Shown piece after piece: positions 52,361-62,355 of a DNA stretch of 64,000 bases. The stretch's first letter is position 1. Each line of letters starts with the position of its first letter. Under the pieces are notes generated by a model. The model was not told where the DNA came from and ran no database searches. It saw only the letters and a program-made list of their open reading frames with translations. Position numbers and translations under genes: made by a program. The stretch comes from Falsochrobactrum ovis (lineage in GTDB: Bacteria; Pseudomonadota; Alphaproteobacteria; Rhizobiales; Rhizobiaceae), in contig NZ_QLMK01000001.1 of NCBI RefSeq assembly GCF_003259955.1, forward strand, positions 434,001-498,000. The letters run 5' to 3'.

Positions 52361-53887
52361 TTAATACTGCCAACTGGGTGAATCTGGAAGTCGGATTTCA
52401 AAATGTGCGCCAAGTGGACGGTCTTCACGCAGTTCAATCGTTCCGCCATGAGCCTGCACAAGCTCCAATGCGATAGCTAGGCCAAGCCCGGTGCCATCGC
52501 TGCGGGTCGATCCTTTAAAAGCAGTAAAAAGATGTTCACGCGCTTTCGGGGGCAGGCCCGGTCCTGTATCTTCGACCCCAATAATAGTGGTGGTCCCGAT
52601 TCTTCCTGCAGAAATAGTCAGGCGTCTGACCACACATTCATCTCGGCGCGGATCGCGCTCCATAGCCTGGACTGCATTACGGCACAGATTGTTAAGCACC
52701 CGGAAAAGTTGTTCGGTATCCACATTGAGCTCAAATTCTGGCGAAACTTCATTTTCAAATTCGATACCACTCTCTTTTGAAATGTTGAGCAATTCTTCGA
52801 CATCTCTAACAATCGAGTGTAGCCGAACCCGCTGTAGCTTGGGCGGCAATTCTTGCGAGCGTCCATAGGCAAGGACACTTTCTGAATAACGGATTGCCCG
52901 GCTTAGAGTATGGATTAGCTTTGGCGCGAATCGCTGCACCATCGGATCGCTAGTATCTGCGACGCGATCTGACAATAATTGCGCAGATGCGAGAATATTG
53001 CGCATGTCATGATTGATCTTTGAAACAGCTAAACCGAGATCAGCCAAGCGCTTACGCTCTTTGAGAGTCCGATGTAAGTCGGTTTGCATTTCGGCAATCT
53101 GGCGCTGCGCTATGCCGAATTCGTCCTTGCGGTTATCGGGTTTAAGAATTCGGGTGGGATTGTCGGGCGCTGCAGCAAAATCCATCATATTTCGATGCAT
53201 GATCCGAATGGGCCGCAGCAACATTTCGTGAATAATCAGATAAATCAGGCTGGCAGCGATAATTGAGATCAGCAAAGAAACCACCGCTACATTCTTTGCA
53301 TATTCTAACATGGCAGCCCGCATCGGCGCGTCGGAAGTTACGATCTCGACAATCTGGTCGGGCTGTTCAGGGTTCAGCGCGCCATATATACGTAATGTCC
53401 GGTTTCCACCTCCGAATAATGTGGCAAATGCATCCCAGATTGCCGCAGCTTCACTGATATTGTTAAAATCAATTACCTGATCAATTTTTTCGGGCAGTTC
53501 GGTCATTGCCAGCAAGTGAGACGCGCCCGCTCGCCGCAACGCAATGGCCTTGGTACCGGTTGTAACCAATACTTTGTCTTGAACTTCTCGCGGGATATCC
53601 ATGCTGCTGCTCGTCATCAGCACTTTGCTCACACTTTCCACAATGTCCAAACGGGATTCGATCCAGCGAACTCGCATATTGGCTATAGAAGGAACAAAGA
53701 TTAAAACCTGAGCAACAAGAACAGCCAGACCGATCAGCAGCAAAAGCTTATTCGAAAGCCGGTTTCGCCACGCCAATCGTGTGAAAGAAGCTTCCGGGTT
53801 TTCATCTTTTTGCGGGGCGGAAAAGGTGTCGCTTTCGCTATCGCCTTGATCCATGATCTTTTCATCAACCGCCATCGTCTGATCCAA
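52361..53887 (-). CDS. Orphan membrane sensor histidine kinase
   Basis: A 508-residue kinase. Layout: cytosolic N-terminus (1-45), first membrane helix (about 48-70), a periplasmic sensor region (about 71-195), second helix (about 196-218), HAMP linker with RPIRIMHRNMMDFA, a dimerisation/phosphoacceptor helix with the histidine in KINHDMRNILASA (near residue 291), and a HATPase domain with N box NLCRNAVQAME, VEDTGPGLPP and GTGLGLAIALELVQAHGG. The H box reads HDMRN. No response regulator gene adjoins it, so the partner is elsewhere. The signal is not evident. Confidence 0.93.
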   Translation of the reverse strand: MDQTMAVDEKIMDQGDSESDTFSAPQKDENPEASFTRLAWRNRLSNKLLLLIGLAVLVAQVLIFVPSIANMRVRWIESRLDIVESVSKVLMTSSSMDIPREVQDKVLVTTGTKAIALRRAGASHLLAMTELPEKIDQVIDFNNISEAAAIWDAFATLFGGGNRTLRIYGALNPEQPDQIVEIVTSDAPMRAAMLEYAKNVAVVSLLISIIAASLIYLIIHEMLLRPIRIMHRNMMDFAAAPDNPTRILKPDNRKDEFGIAQRQIAEMQTDLHRTLKERKRLADLGLAVSKINHDMRNILASAQLLSDRVADTSDPMVQRFAPKLIHTLSRAIRYSESVLAYGRSQELPPKLQRVRLHSIVRDVEELLNISKESGIEFENEVSPEFELNVDTEQLFRVLNNLCRNAVQAMERDPRRDECVVRRLTISAGRIGTTTIIGVEDTGPGLPPKAREHLFTAFKGSTRSDGTGLGLAIALELVQAHGGTIELREDRPLGAHFEIRLPDSPSWQY

Positions 53888-54233
53888 ATTGACAGTGTTT
53901 CATGCAGCGGCCAATCCTTCTTTAGGCTGCGCTACAGCTCCCCGTCAGTGTTTCTATACATGGAACGATCTAATAAATCTATTTTGCTAGAAAGCGAATA
54001 GCGTCGAACTTACTGCCGATTTTTCGGATTAAAGAAATTTAACTCGACGCGTCGCGTCACGACGTGCAAATTCCATTGGGAAAGATCCCGCTGGTTGTAT
54101 AAGCGCATTCAGTGTTATGGAGCGTTCATCATTTTGATAGTGTTTATTGGCATATTCGGTCGTTAGCACCAATAATAAGCAGTCTGGAACTCGGTCATTC
54201 GAGGAATATAGATTGACCTGGTTGGAGAGGTGA
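53888..54233. other. Divergent promoter region between the histidine kinase and RND genes
   Basis: This 346-bp stretch carries no gene that I can support. It must hold both divergent promoters. I see no strong palindrome typical of TetR-type repressors of efflux pumps, and no local TetR gene exists. Confidence 0.45.
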
Positions 54234-55376
54234 ATGAAAGCTTGGAAGCAGATTGCGTTAAGCCTGCTCGTTATTCTGGCCGCTATTGGTGGCTGGTATA
54301 TCTATAATGAGAAGAGCCAGTCAGGCGAAAAGGCTGAAGCCGGTGCTCCGATAGCGCGCGGATCGGCATCTGCTGGCGCACGAGCCGCGCCTTTGGTTGT
54401 GGTAGAGCAAGCTGGCGAAGAAACGGTCAACAATCGACTGACAGCTATTGGTTCTGCGCAGGCCTTTCGTACCGTATCCATCGTGCCTTATTCGAGCGGA
54501 TATTTGACGCGTTTGGCAGTGCAAGCAGGTGATGTTGTCAAAGAAGGCGATATAATCGCTGAACTGGATAATGAGACTGAAAAAATTGCCGTAGCAAAAG
54601 CGCAGACAGCGCTTAAAGATGCAGAAACGACTTTGGCAAGAATTGCACGACTGCGTCAGACCAATACAGCCTCTGCTGTGCAGGAAGTAACCGCTGAACT
54701 CGACGTTGCTAATGCGCGATTGGCGCTTGAAGATGCGCAGCTTGCTCTGGATCGCCGAACCGTGCGGGCGCCTATCAGTGGCGTCGTGGGTATTCTGCCT
54801 GTCAATGTGGGTAACTATATTACGCCGCAAACATCTATTGCCCGGATTGATGACCGCTCAAAAGTTCTGATTGATATATGGGTTCCGGAGCGTTTTGCCC
54901 CTCACGTCAAGGTTAGTCAGGCGCTGTCAGCACAATCAACAGCCTTTCCCGGTGTTGAATATCGCGGCGTCATCAATGCCGTTGATAATACGCTCGATGG
55001 CGAAAGTCGCACCCTGCAAGTGCGCGCGCAGATTGACAATGAGCGCGATCTGCTTCGCGCTGGCATGTCTTTCACGGTCACGCTCCTCTTTCCCGGTGAG
55101 CGCTACCCTTCTGTTAATCCGTTAGCGATCCAGTGGGATTCCAATGGCTCATATGTCTGGCGCGTTGAAGATGGGATCGCCAGTAGGGTGCCTGCCCGAA
55201 TTGTGCAGCGAAACTCTCATAATATTTTACTGGATGGATCGATCAAGCAGGGCGATATGATTGTTACCGAAGGGGTGCAAACCGTGCGCGATGCAGCACC
55301 GGTGCGTATCCTCGAAGAGCAGGGCACCGCTCTTGGTGAGCCATCGGCGAATAATCGCGAAACCGAGCGAGGTTAG
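54234..55376 (+). CDS. RND efflux periplasmic adaptor (membrane fusion protein)
   Basis: A 380-residue HlyD/AcrA-family adaptor linking an RND pump to an outer-membrane channel. An N-terminal membrane anchor (KQIALSLLVILAAIGGWYIY) is followed by the lipoyl-like half motifs (FRTVSIVPYSSGYLTRLAVQAGDVVKEGDIIAELDN and TVRAPISGVVGILPVNVGNYI), a short helical hairpin between them, a beta-barrel domain and a C-terminal segment with VTEGVQTVRDAAPVRI. There is no lipobox. It precedes the pump gene by 2 bp. No outer-membrane factor is encoded next to it. Confidence 0.93.
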   Translation: MKAWKQIALSLLVILAAIGGWYIYNEKSQSGEKAEAGAPIARGSASAGARAAPLVVVEQAGEETVNNRLTAIGSAQAFRTVSIVPYSSGYLTRLAVQAGDVVKEGDIIAELDNETEKIAVAKAQTALKDAETTLARIARLRQTNTASAVQEVTAELDVANARLALEDAQLALDRRTVRAPISGVVGILPVNVGNYITPQTSIARIDDRSKVLIDIWVPERFAPHVKVSQALSAQSTAFPGVEYRGVINAVDNTLDGESRTLQVRAQIDNERDLLRAGMSFTVTLLFPGERYPSVNPLAIQWDSNGSYVWRVEDGIASRVPARIVQRNSHNILLDGSIKQGDMIVTEGVQTVRDAAPVRILEEQGTALGEPSANNRETERG

Positions 55377-55378
55377 GC

Positions 55379-58300
55379 GTGAGCAACACCCAATTGCCCC
55401 CGCACCAAAACCAGGGCGGTTCATCAGCGCTTTTCATCCGACGACCGGTCTTTGCATTCGTGATCAATGTGCTGATCATCGTTGCAGGTCTTGCCGCATT
55501 TACCGGTGTCGATATTCGTGAATTGCCCGATGTGGATCGCCCGGTGGTCACCATCAGCACCAATTTTCCGGGCGCTTCCGCTGAGACGATTGATCGGCAA
55601 CTCACACAAGTTCTGGAAAATGCGGTTGCACGTGTCTCTGGCGTTAAGTCGATTTCGTCCAATTCCTCTTTTGAACGCAGCCGCGTCACGGTTGAGTTCA
55701 ACGATGGTGTCGATCTCAATGTAGCTGCCGCCGATATGCGTGACGCAATTTCGCGGGTCGCAAATACGGTTCCCGAAGAGGCTGATCCTTCGCGCATCAT
55801 CAAGGCTGATTCCAACGCTGATCCGGTCATGCGACTTGCAGTGACATCAGACGCCATGTCGGTTGATGATATGACGGTTCTGGTCGAGGATCAGATTGAG
55901 GACATTCTGTCCGCTGTCCCTGGCGTTGCCGATGTGCAGATTTATGGTGACCGCGAGAAAATTTTCCGCATTGATCTCGATCAGACCAAGCTTGCAAGCT
56001 ATGGGCTGACCATTGCCAATATTTCAAGCTCGCTCGCTTCCATGGGGCTTGATGCCCCCGCAGGATCGTTGCGCAGTTCTGATCAGTCTTTGGTTGTGCG
56101 TGCCACAGCCAATTTGGAAACGCCCCAAGCGTTTGAGAATGTCTTTTTGAAAGACCATGTAAAGCTTGGCGATGTGGCGAGCGTAACGCTTGGCCCCGAT
56201 GTTGAAAGCTCCGCTGTCCGCTCCAATGGTAAATCCGCAATCGGCCTAGGCATTGTCAGACAGGCGCAATCCAATACGCTTGATATTTCGACCGGTATTC
56301 GCGCCGCTGTTGAAAATCTGCAAGCCACCCTGCCTCCCGGTGTGCAGATTACAGTCACCAGCGATGATGCCAATTTCATCAATGGCGCAATTCTCGAAGT
56401 TCAGATCGCATTGATTGCTTCTGTGATGATCGTGGTCGCTATCATCTTTTTGTTTTTGTGGGATGTCCGAGCTACGCTCATACCGGCTGTGTCCATGCCG
56501 GTGGCCCTGATCGGTACTGTTGCCGCCATTTATTTGGCCGGATTTTCCATCAATATTCTGACCTTGCTGGCGCTGGTTTTAGCAACGGGCTTGGTGGTCG
56601 ATGACGCGATTGTTGTGCTTGAAAATATTGTGCGCCGACGCAATCAGGGCATGGGTCCGCGCGCGGCTGCGGTGCTCGGTACGCAGGAAGTTTTCTTTGC
56701 CGTAATTGCAACAACACTCACATTGGCTGCGGTTTTCGTACCCATTTCATTCCTGCCGGGACAGGCTGGCGGGCTGTTTCGTGAATTTGGATTTGTGCTG
56801 GCAATCGCCATCCTGCTTTCCTCCGTGGTTGCGCTCACCCTTTGCCCGATGCTCGCATCGCGCTTGCTCAAAGAAGGTAATGGAGACGCTAATCACGGTC
56901 CGGCCTTCCTGCGAGCCATTGGCCGCGGGCTGGCAGGTTTTTATCGCCGCAGCCTTCGTTTCTCGCTTTCGGCTCCGTTTTTGATCGTGCTTATCGCTGT
57001 GATTTTCGCCGGTGCATCCTATATCGGCTATGGCATGATCCGGCAGGAGCTTACCCCCACAGAGGATCGCGCGGTGGCGCTGCTGCGTATTAATGGCCCG
57101 CAAGGGATCAGCGTTGAATTTCTTCAAGCCCAGCTCGACAGGATTGAACGAGCCATTGAACCCTTGCGCGAAAGTGGTGAAATCCAAACCACTTACGCCA
57201 TTGCTGGCTCTGGCGGGGCTTCCAATAACGGATTTATGGTGCTGACATTGGCGCCTTGGAAAGAGCGCGAGCGTAGCCAGCAAGAAATCATGGCCGATAT
57301 TTCCTCCCGCATTGCAGATATTGCGGCCGTTCGCATCTTCACGATGCAACCCAATAGCTTAGGCATTCGCGGTGCGGGCAATGGTCTGCAATTTGCCGTG
57401 GTAGGCAATGATTATGCCAGCATTGGCCCGATAGCGGATGAGATTGTGACCGCCCTCGAAAATGATCCGCGTTTTGTGCAGCCGCGCCGCTCCGTTGAGC
57501 CAACCCAGCCGCAGCTTTCGGTAGAGATCGACCGTGAGCGCGCTTCCGATCTTGGTATCGACATTACCGGTCTTGCCAATGCTGTTCAGTCAGTGCTGGA
57601 CGGGCGGAAAATAGGCTCGGTTTATGTTGGTGACAGAAGCTTTGACGTAAAGCTTGTTTCCACCACCAATCCGATCAATGATCCCACCGATCTGGAGAAT
57701 GTTTTCCTCAGATCAAGCGATGGTCGCTATGTGCCGATGTCGTCGATTGCAACCGTCGTCGAAAAGGCGGTGCCGCCACAGCTAAACAGAGAGGCGCGCC
57801 AGCGTTCTGTGGCGATCACCACCAACCTGCGCAGCGATTTTGCGCTTGGTGATGCCTATGCCGCCGCATTGGAAATTGCCAAGCCGATTTTGCCGCCGGG
57901 AACCCATATTATCCCGCTGGCTGAAGCTGAAACCCTTAGCGAAACCTCCAGCGGTCTCGTGCTGGTTTTCGGTTTTGCCATCATCATCATCTTATTGGTG
58001 CTCGCAGCACAATTTGAAAGCTTCATCAGTGCGCTTATTGTTATGGCAACGGTTCCGTTAGGGCTTGGCTGTGCAGTTTTTGCGATGATTTTAACCGGCA
58101 CCACACTCAATGTTTATAGCCAGATAGGGCTTGTTCTATTGGTTGGCATCATGGCGAAAAACGGCATTCTGATTGTCGAATTCGCCGATCAATTGCGGGA
58201 GAAGGGGCTGAGCGTTCGAGAAGCGATTGAAGAGGCCGCTAATATCCGTCTGCGCCCTGTATGCATGACTATTATTTGTTCGGTTCTGGGCGGGCTGCCG

Positions 58301-58528
58301 CTGGTTCTGGCAACCGGTGCTGGAGCGGAAGCGCGCATATCGCTTGGCTGGGTAATTGTCGGCGGTTTGGGCCTTGCCGCGATTGCAACTCTTTATGTAA
58401 CGCCAATCGCTTATCTGTTGCTTGGGCGCTTTACCAAACCCAGAACAGAAGAAGGGCTTCGCTTGGAACGCGAACTTACCAGCGCATTGAACAACGAAAA
58501 AACTATCAAGCCGGGGGCAGGCGCTTAA
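55379..58528 (+). CDS. RND-family multidrug efflux pump (inner-membrane transporter)
   Basis: A 1049-residue proton-driven pump of the AcrB/HAE1 type. It has the usual twelve helices with two large periplasmic loops. Visible motifs: FVINVLIIVAGLAAFTGVDIRELPDVD at the start, the proton-relay aspartate pair in TGLVVDDAIVVLENI, and GIMAKNGILIVEFADQLREKG in the second half. The start is a GTG, 2 bp after the adaptor stop, with GCGAGG upstream. It belongs to the same broad class as Brucella BepE/BepG; the exact counterpart and substrates cannot be assigned. Confidence 0.95.
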   Translation: MSNTQLPPHQNQGGSSALFIRRPVFAFVINVLIIVAGLAAFTGVDIRELPDVDRPVVTISTNFPGASAETIDRQLTQVLENAVARVSGVKSISSNSSFERSRVTVEFNDGVDLNVAAADMRDAISRVANTVPEEADPSRIIKADSNADPVMRLAVTSDAMSVDDMTVLVEDQIEDILSAVPGVADVQIYGDREKIFRIDLDQTKLASYGLTIANISSSLASMGLDAPAGSLRSSDQSLVVRATANLETPQAFENVFLKDHVKLGDVASVTLGPDVESSAVRSNGKSAIGLGIVRQAQSNTLDISTGIRAAVENLQATLPPGVQITVTSDDANFINGAILEVQIALIASVMIVVAIIFLFLWDVRATLIPAVSMPVALIGTVAAIYLAGFSINILTLLALVLATGLVVDDAIVVLENIVRRRNQGMGPRAAAVLGTQEVFFAVIATTLTLAAVFVPISFLPGQAGGLFREFGFVLAIAILLSSVVALTLCPMLASRLLKEGNGDANHGPAFLRAIGRGLAGFYRRSLRFSLSAPFLIVLIAVIFAGASYIGYGMIRQELTPTEDRAVALLRINGPQGISVEFLQAQLDRIERAIEPLRESGEIQTTYAIAGSGGASNNGFMVLTLAPWKERERSQQEIMADISSRIADIAAVRIFTMQPNSLGIRGAGNGLQFAVVGNDYASIGPIADEIVTALENDPRFVQPRRSVEPTQPQLSVEIDRERASDLGIDITGLANAVQSVLDGRKIGSVYVGDRSFDVKLVSTTNPINDPTDLENVFLRSSDGRYVPMSSIATVVEKAVPPQLNREARQRSVAITTNLRSDFALGDAYAAALEIAKPILPPGTHIIPLAEAETLSETSSGLVLVFGFAIIIILLVLAAQFESFISALIVMATVPLGLGCAVFAMILTGTTLNVYSQIGLVLLVGIMAKNGILIVEFADQLREKGLSVREAIEEAANIRLRPVCMTIICSVLGGLPLVLATGAGAEARISLGWVIVGGLGLAAIATLYVTPIAYLLLGRFTKPRTEEGLRLERELTSALNNEKTIKPGAGA

Positions 58529-58568
58529 AAGCAATATTTTGCCGATGGCAATTGATAGGTGCACAAAC

Positions 58569-58601
58569 AAAAGAGCGGTCCATCGCATGGACCGCTCTTT
58601 T
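58569..58601. terminator. Bidirectional terminator between the RND and pyrimidine operons
   Basis: Perfect 15-bp arms beginning AAAAGAGCGGTCCAT with a 3-nt loop; the ends give a T tract on either strand. It lies between two convergent operons. Confidence 0.93.
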
Positions 58602-58615
58602 CATGGCAACGGTAA

Positions 58616-59608
58616 TTAATTATTTTTCATCGCATCCACGACTTTACTCGTCCATGCGCCTTCGGGTTTTTTGGTAATAACCGGGTCCGATCCGCCGCCA
58701 AGCAAGATTTCCACTGTGCGATCCGCTGCGGCAACATCCAACGTGCCGTCAGAATCTCCCAGCAACTTGCCGATCTCTCTCACCATGCGCTCTTGAACTT
58801 CCTGCGTTTGTGCGCCTGATGCATCATTGTCGAGTACAATTTCCGCAGCTTCGGCCGGATTTTCTGCCGCATATTTCCAGCCTTTCATTGAGGCGCGAAC
58901 GAAACGAGCAAGCTTATCGACCATTGCGTCGTCTTCGAGACTTTTTTCGAGCACATAAAGCCCATCTTCAAGCGTTGCCACACCCTGTTCTTCATAGGGA
59001 AAGACGACAAGCTGATCTTCCGAAATACCGGCATCAATCACCTGCCAATATTCATTATAGGTCATGGTGGAAATACAATCGGCCTGTTTTTGGATCAGCG
59101 GATCGACATTAAAGCCTTGCTTGAGCACCGTCACGCCGTCAGGCCCACCATCAGTTGGAATGTTGAGATGGTTCATCCATGACAAAAACGGATATTCATT
59201 GCCGCCAAACCAGACGCCGAGTGTGCGGCCTTTAAAATCTTCCGGCTTGGTAATGCCAGATTCCTTAAGACAGGTCAGCATCATGCCGGATTTTTCAAAA
59301 GGCTGGGCAATATTAACCAGCGGCACGCCCTTTTCGCGTGTGGCGAGCGCGGATGGCATCCAATCGACCACCACATCAGCGCCCCCACCTGCAATCACCT
59401 GCGGTGGGGCCACATCTGGACCACCCGGTTTGATTTCGACGTCCAGCCCTTCTTCTTCGTAAAATCCCTTATCCTGAGCGACATAATAGCCTGCAAATTG
59501 TCCCTGCGTCACCCATTTGAGCTGCAAGGTCAGCTTATCAGCAGCCAATGCAGTCCCTGACAATAGCCCCATTGCCAGCCCTGCCGTAAGCAAGATTGCC
59601 TTTTTCAT
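58616..59608 (-). CDS. NMT1/THI5-type ABC substrate-binding protein (pyrimidine operon)
   Basis: A 330-residue periplasmic binding protein with a signal peptide (KKAILLTAGLAMGLLSGTALA) and the NMT1/THI5 pattern LTLQLKWVTQGQFAGYYVAQDKGFYEEEGLDVEI ... PPQVIAGGGADVVVDWM. The family binds pyrimidine-like ligands. In this operon with dihydropyrimidinase it probably captures a pyrimidine, dihydropyrimidine or hydantoin. It is the last gene, 104 bp after the permease, and ends at a strong terminator. Confidence 0.92.
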   Translation of the reverse strand: MKKAILLTAGLAMGLLSGTALAADKLTLQLKWVTQGQFAGYYVAQDKGFYEEEGLDVEIKPGGPDVAPPQVIAGGGADVVVDWMPSALATREKGVPLVNIAQPFEKSGMMLTCLKESGITKPEDFKGRTLGVWFGGNEYPFLSWMNHLNIPTDGGPDGVTVLKQGFNVDPLIQKQADCISTMTYNEYWQVIDAGISEDQLVVFPYEEQGVATLEDGLYVLEKSLEDDAMVDKLARFVRASMKGWKYAAENPAEAAEIVLDNDASGAQTQEVQERMVREIGKLLGDSDGTLDVAAADRTVEILLGGGSDPVITKKPEGAWTSKVVDAMKNN

Positions 59609-59712
59609 TTTCGTTCTCCTCTGGTGAACATAATCCCCGAAAACTCTACGCTTTCAAAAAGATTATGCGTTTGCCCGCCGGCTCCGCCTTATTTTGACGG
59701 ATGCCGGATTTC

Positions 59713-60573
59713 TCAGCTCCTCCGATAGGAGGGATGCCAGAAAGTCATGCGTCGCTCGACCAGTGCGATCAGCCCATAGGATAGCGACCCCGCAAGTGCT
59801 GCGACGAAAATTTCTGCCCAGACCATATCCACATTCATGCGCCCGATTTCAGCAGAAATACGAAAACCCATTCCGACTACGGGCGTGCCAAAAAACTCTG
59901 CCACAATGGCCCCGATCAGTGCCAGAGTGGAGTTGATTTTCAGAGCGTTGAAAATAAAAGGCTGTGCTGCAGGCAGGCGCAATTTAACAAGCGTTTGCCA
60001 ATAGTTGGAGCCATAGGTTTCCATCAAATCACGCTCCATCGCACCGGTGCTGGCAAGTCCCGCAACGGTATTCACCAGCATTGGGAAAAAGGTCATGATG
60101 ATGACCACGGCAGCTTTTGACTCCCAGTCAAAACCAAACCACATCACCATGATAGGCGCGACACCGACGATCGGAAGTGCCGCCGCCAAATTACCCAATG
60201 GCAGCAAGCCTTTGCGCAAAAACGGAATGCGATCTGCAACAATAGCCGTTAAAAACCCCAGCCCACAGCCTGCCACATAGCCGATGAGAACGGCTTTGAG
60301 GAATGTTTGGCGAAAATCTGCCCACAGGATCGGAACCGAGTCGACGATCCGCGTCCAAATCGCCGATGGAGCGGGCAGAAGAACGGAAGGAATTGAAAAC
60401 AGCCGCACCGTTGCTTCCCAAAACAACAGCATGGCAATGCCAAAAAGTGCCGGAACGGCAATATCAAGAATTTTTTGCGACCGGGCATTCTTCGCTTTGA
60501 GGCTCGACACCCGAGCAACAATGAACCATGAAACTACAATCAACGCGACCAAAGAAATGACGTTACCTATCAT
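59713..60573 (-). CDS. ABC transporter permease (pyrimidine operon, second)
   Basis: A 286-residue inner-membrane permease of the SsuC/TauC-like family with about six to seven helices and the EAA loop (YGSNYWQTLVKLRLPAAQPFIFNALKINSTLALIGAIVAEFFG). It overlaps the first permease gene by 4 nt (ATGA), so the two are translated together and likely form a heterodimeric channel. Confidence 0.92.
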   Translation of the reverse strand: MIGNVISLVALIVVSWFIVARVSSLKAKNARSQKILDIAVPALFGIAMLLFWEATVRLFSIPSVLLPAPSAIWTRIVDSVPILWADFRQTFLKAVLIGYVAGCGLGFLTAIVADRIPFLRKGLLPLGNLAAALPIVGVAPIMVMWFGFDWESKAAVVIIMTFFPMLVNTVAGLASTGAMERDLMETYGSNYWQTLVKLRLPAAQPFIFNALKINSTLALIGAIVAEFFGTPVVGMGFRISAEIGRMNVDMVWAEIFVAALAGSLSYGLIALVERRMTFWHPSYRRS

Positions 60574-61463
60574 GAAAACGCCCTTTCTGGTCTTGCGCCC
60601 ATGCGGCGATTAACAATACGCGCGCCGATCCCCACCAGCCCAACCAACACGCCTGCCATGAGAGCCGCCACAATCAGCGCGGCCCATATTTGCACCGTCT
60701 GACCGTAATAAGAACCGGCCAGAAGCCGTGCGCCAAGCCCGGCCACGGCACCAGTTGGCAACTCACCGACAATTGCACCAACGAGACTGATCGCAACCGC
60801 GATCTGCATTGAGGTGAATAGAAATGGCATTGATGCTGGCCAGCGCAATTTCCAGAAAACTTGCGAGCGGGACGCATTATAGGTTTGCATCAGGTCAAGA
60901 TGCATCACATCGGGCGAGCGCAACCCCTTCACCATACCGACCGCGACCGGAAAAAATGAAAGATAGGTTGAGATAAATGCCTTAGGAAATAAACCAGATA
61001 TGCCAACAGCATTGAGCACCACAATAATCATTGGCGCGATCGCAAGAATGGGCACCGTCTGCGAGGTGATAATCCACGGCATCAGGCTTTTATCGAGCGT
61101 GCGTGAATGAACAATCCCAACCGCAAGCAACACACCCAGTGCCGACCCCATCAGAAAGCCAAGAAGGGTCGAAGAAAGCGTTATCCAGCCGTGATAAACA
61201 AGGCTTCTTTTCGATGTGGGTTTGACGTCAAAAACCGATTTCCAAATTTCATTTGCCACCTGATGCGGTGCCGGTAAAACTGGCCGATCCTGTTTCATCG
61301 TATTGGCAAGCAGAGTGGATGTGGAAATTTCAGCACCCGCTCTTGCTGCCTGATCACGCTCAAAAGGCGCGTTTAAATAGGCGGCAAGCGCATACCACAG
61401 CGCGATTATGACGAGCAGCACGGTCGTGACTGGAAAAAACTTATCGCGTAAGAAGCTTTTCAT
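60570..61463 (-). CDS. ABC transporter permease (pyrimidine operon, first)
   Basis: A 297-residue permease with N-terminal helix FFPVTTVLLVIIALWYALAAYL, a periplasmic loop and the core permease domain with EAA loop (YNASRSQVFWKLRWPASMPFLFTSMQIAVAISLVGAIVGEL). The start is placed at ATG 61463 behind GGAGA; an in-frame GTG at 61478 is less likely. It lies 36 bp downstream of the ATPase gene. Confidence 0.92.
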   Translation of the reverse strand: MKSFLRDKFFPVTTVLLVIIALWYALAAYLNAPFERDQAARAGAEISTSTLLANTMKQDRPVLPAPHQVANEIWKSVFDVKPTSKRSLVYHGWITLSSTLLGFLMGSALGVLLAVGIVHSRTLDKSLMPWIITSQTVPILAIAPMIIVVLNAVGISGLFPKAFISTYLSFFPVAVGMVKGLRSPDVMHLDLMQTYNASRSQVFWKLRWPASMPFLFTSMQIAVAISLVGAIVGELPTGAVAGLGARLLAGSYYGQTVQIWAALIVAALMAGVLVGLVGIGARIVNRRMGARPERAFS

Positions 61464-61499
61464 CGCTGCTCTCCGCACTGTTTTCTCAAACTCCGCCGC

Positions 61500-62351
61500 C
61501 TATTCATGGATATGCCCCAGTCGCAACCCTTCGCGCACCCGATGCGCAATTTTAAGAAATGCTTCTGAATCGCGAATATCCAGCGTCCGATCCGGCCCCA
61601 AATCGCAATCAATGATTTCATGAATTCGCCCGGGGCGAGGGCTCATCACCACAATGCGCGTTGAAAGGAACACAGCCTCCGGTATGGAATGGGTAACGAA
61701 AATTACGGTTTTGCGTGTTGCCGCCCATAATTTCAGCAATTGTTCATTGAGGTGATCGCGGACAATTTCATCAAGCGCCCCGAATGGCTCGTCCATCAAC
61801 AGCATGTCGGGATCAAAGGATAGAGCGCGCGCAATGGATGCGCGCTGCTGCATGCCTCCCGATAGTTGCCATGGATATTTTTTGCCAAACCCGGAAAGAT
61901 TAACCAATGCCAGATTTTTTTCGATACAGGCTTTCCGCTCAGCTTTGGAATAGCCCATGATTTCAAGCGGTAGGCCGATATTGTCCTCAATCGTGCGCCA
62001 GGGAAAAAGTGCTGCCGCCTGAAACACATAGCCGTAAGATCGGTCGAGCCGTGCCTGTTCCGGTGACTTGCCGTTCACGCTCACGGCCCCCGTAGTGGGC
62101 TGTTCCAGATCGGCCACCACCCGCATTAATGTTGTTTTGCCACAGCCCGAGGGCCCAATAAAAGAGATGAATTCGCCGCGTTTAACGCTAAGGTCGATAT
62201 TGGAAAGCGCATGCACCGGCCCGTCATTGGTTTCAAACACCAATGACAGGTTTTTTATGTCAATAACGCTTTGCCCATTTACGTCGCCCCGCTCCGGGGC
62301 CATGCTTTCAATCCTATTCATGCGTGGTTCCCGAAGTTGAGCTATGGTCAT
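61500..62351 (-). CDS. ABC transporter ATP-binding protein (pyrimidine operon)
   Basis: A 283-residue nucleotide-binding subunit of the SsuB/TauB type. Walker A GPSGCGKTT at 66-74, signature LSGGMQQRASIARAL, Walker B LLMDEPFGALDE and the switch histidine in VTHSIPEAVFL are intact. It follows dihydropyrimidinase by 4 bp. As the only ATPase of this class in the window, it could in principle also energise ThiXY. Confidence 0.94.
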   Translation of the reverse strand: MTIAQLREPRMNRIESMAPERGDVNGQSVIDIKNLSLVFETNDGPVHALSNIDLSVKRGEFISFIGPSGCGKTTLMRVVADLEQPTTGAVSVNGKSPEQARLDRSYGYVFQAAALFPWRTIEDNIGLPLEIMGYSKAERKACIEKNLALVNLSGFGKKYPWQLSGGMQQRASIARALSFDPDMLLMDEPFGALDEIVRDHLNEQLLKLWAATRKTVIFVTHSIPEAVFLSTRIVVMSPRPGRIHEIIDCDLGPDRTLDIRDSEAFLKIAHRVREGLRLGHIHE

Positions 62352-62355
62352 GTCT

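Noticed and set aside
52491-53887. Several 60-125-codon frames opposite the histidine kinase
   Set aside because: All are antisense shadows of the kinase gene without ribosome-binding sites.
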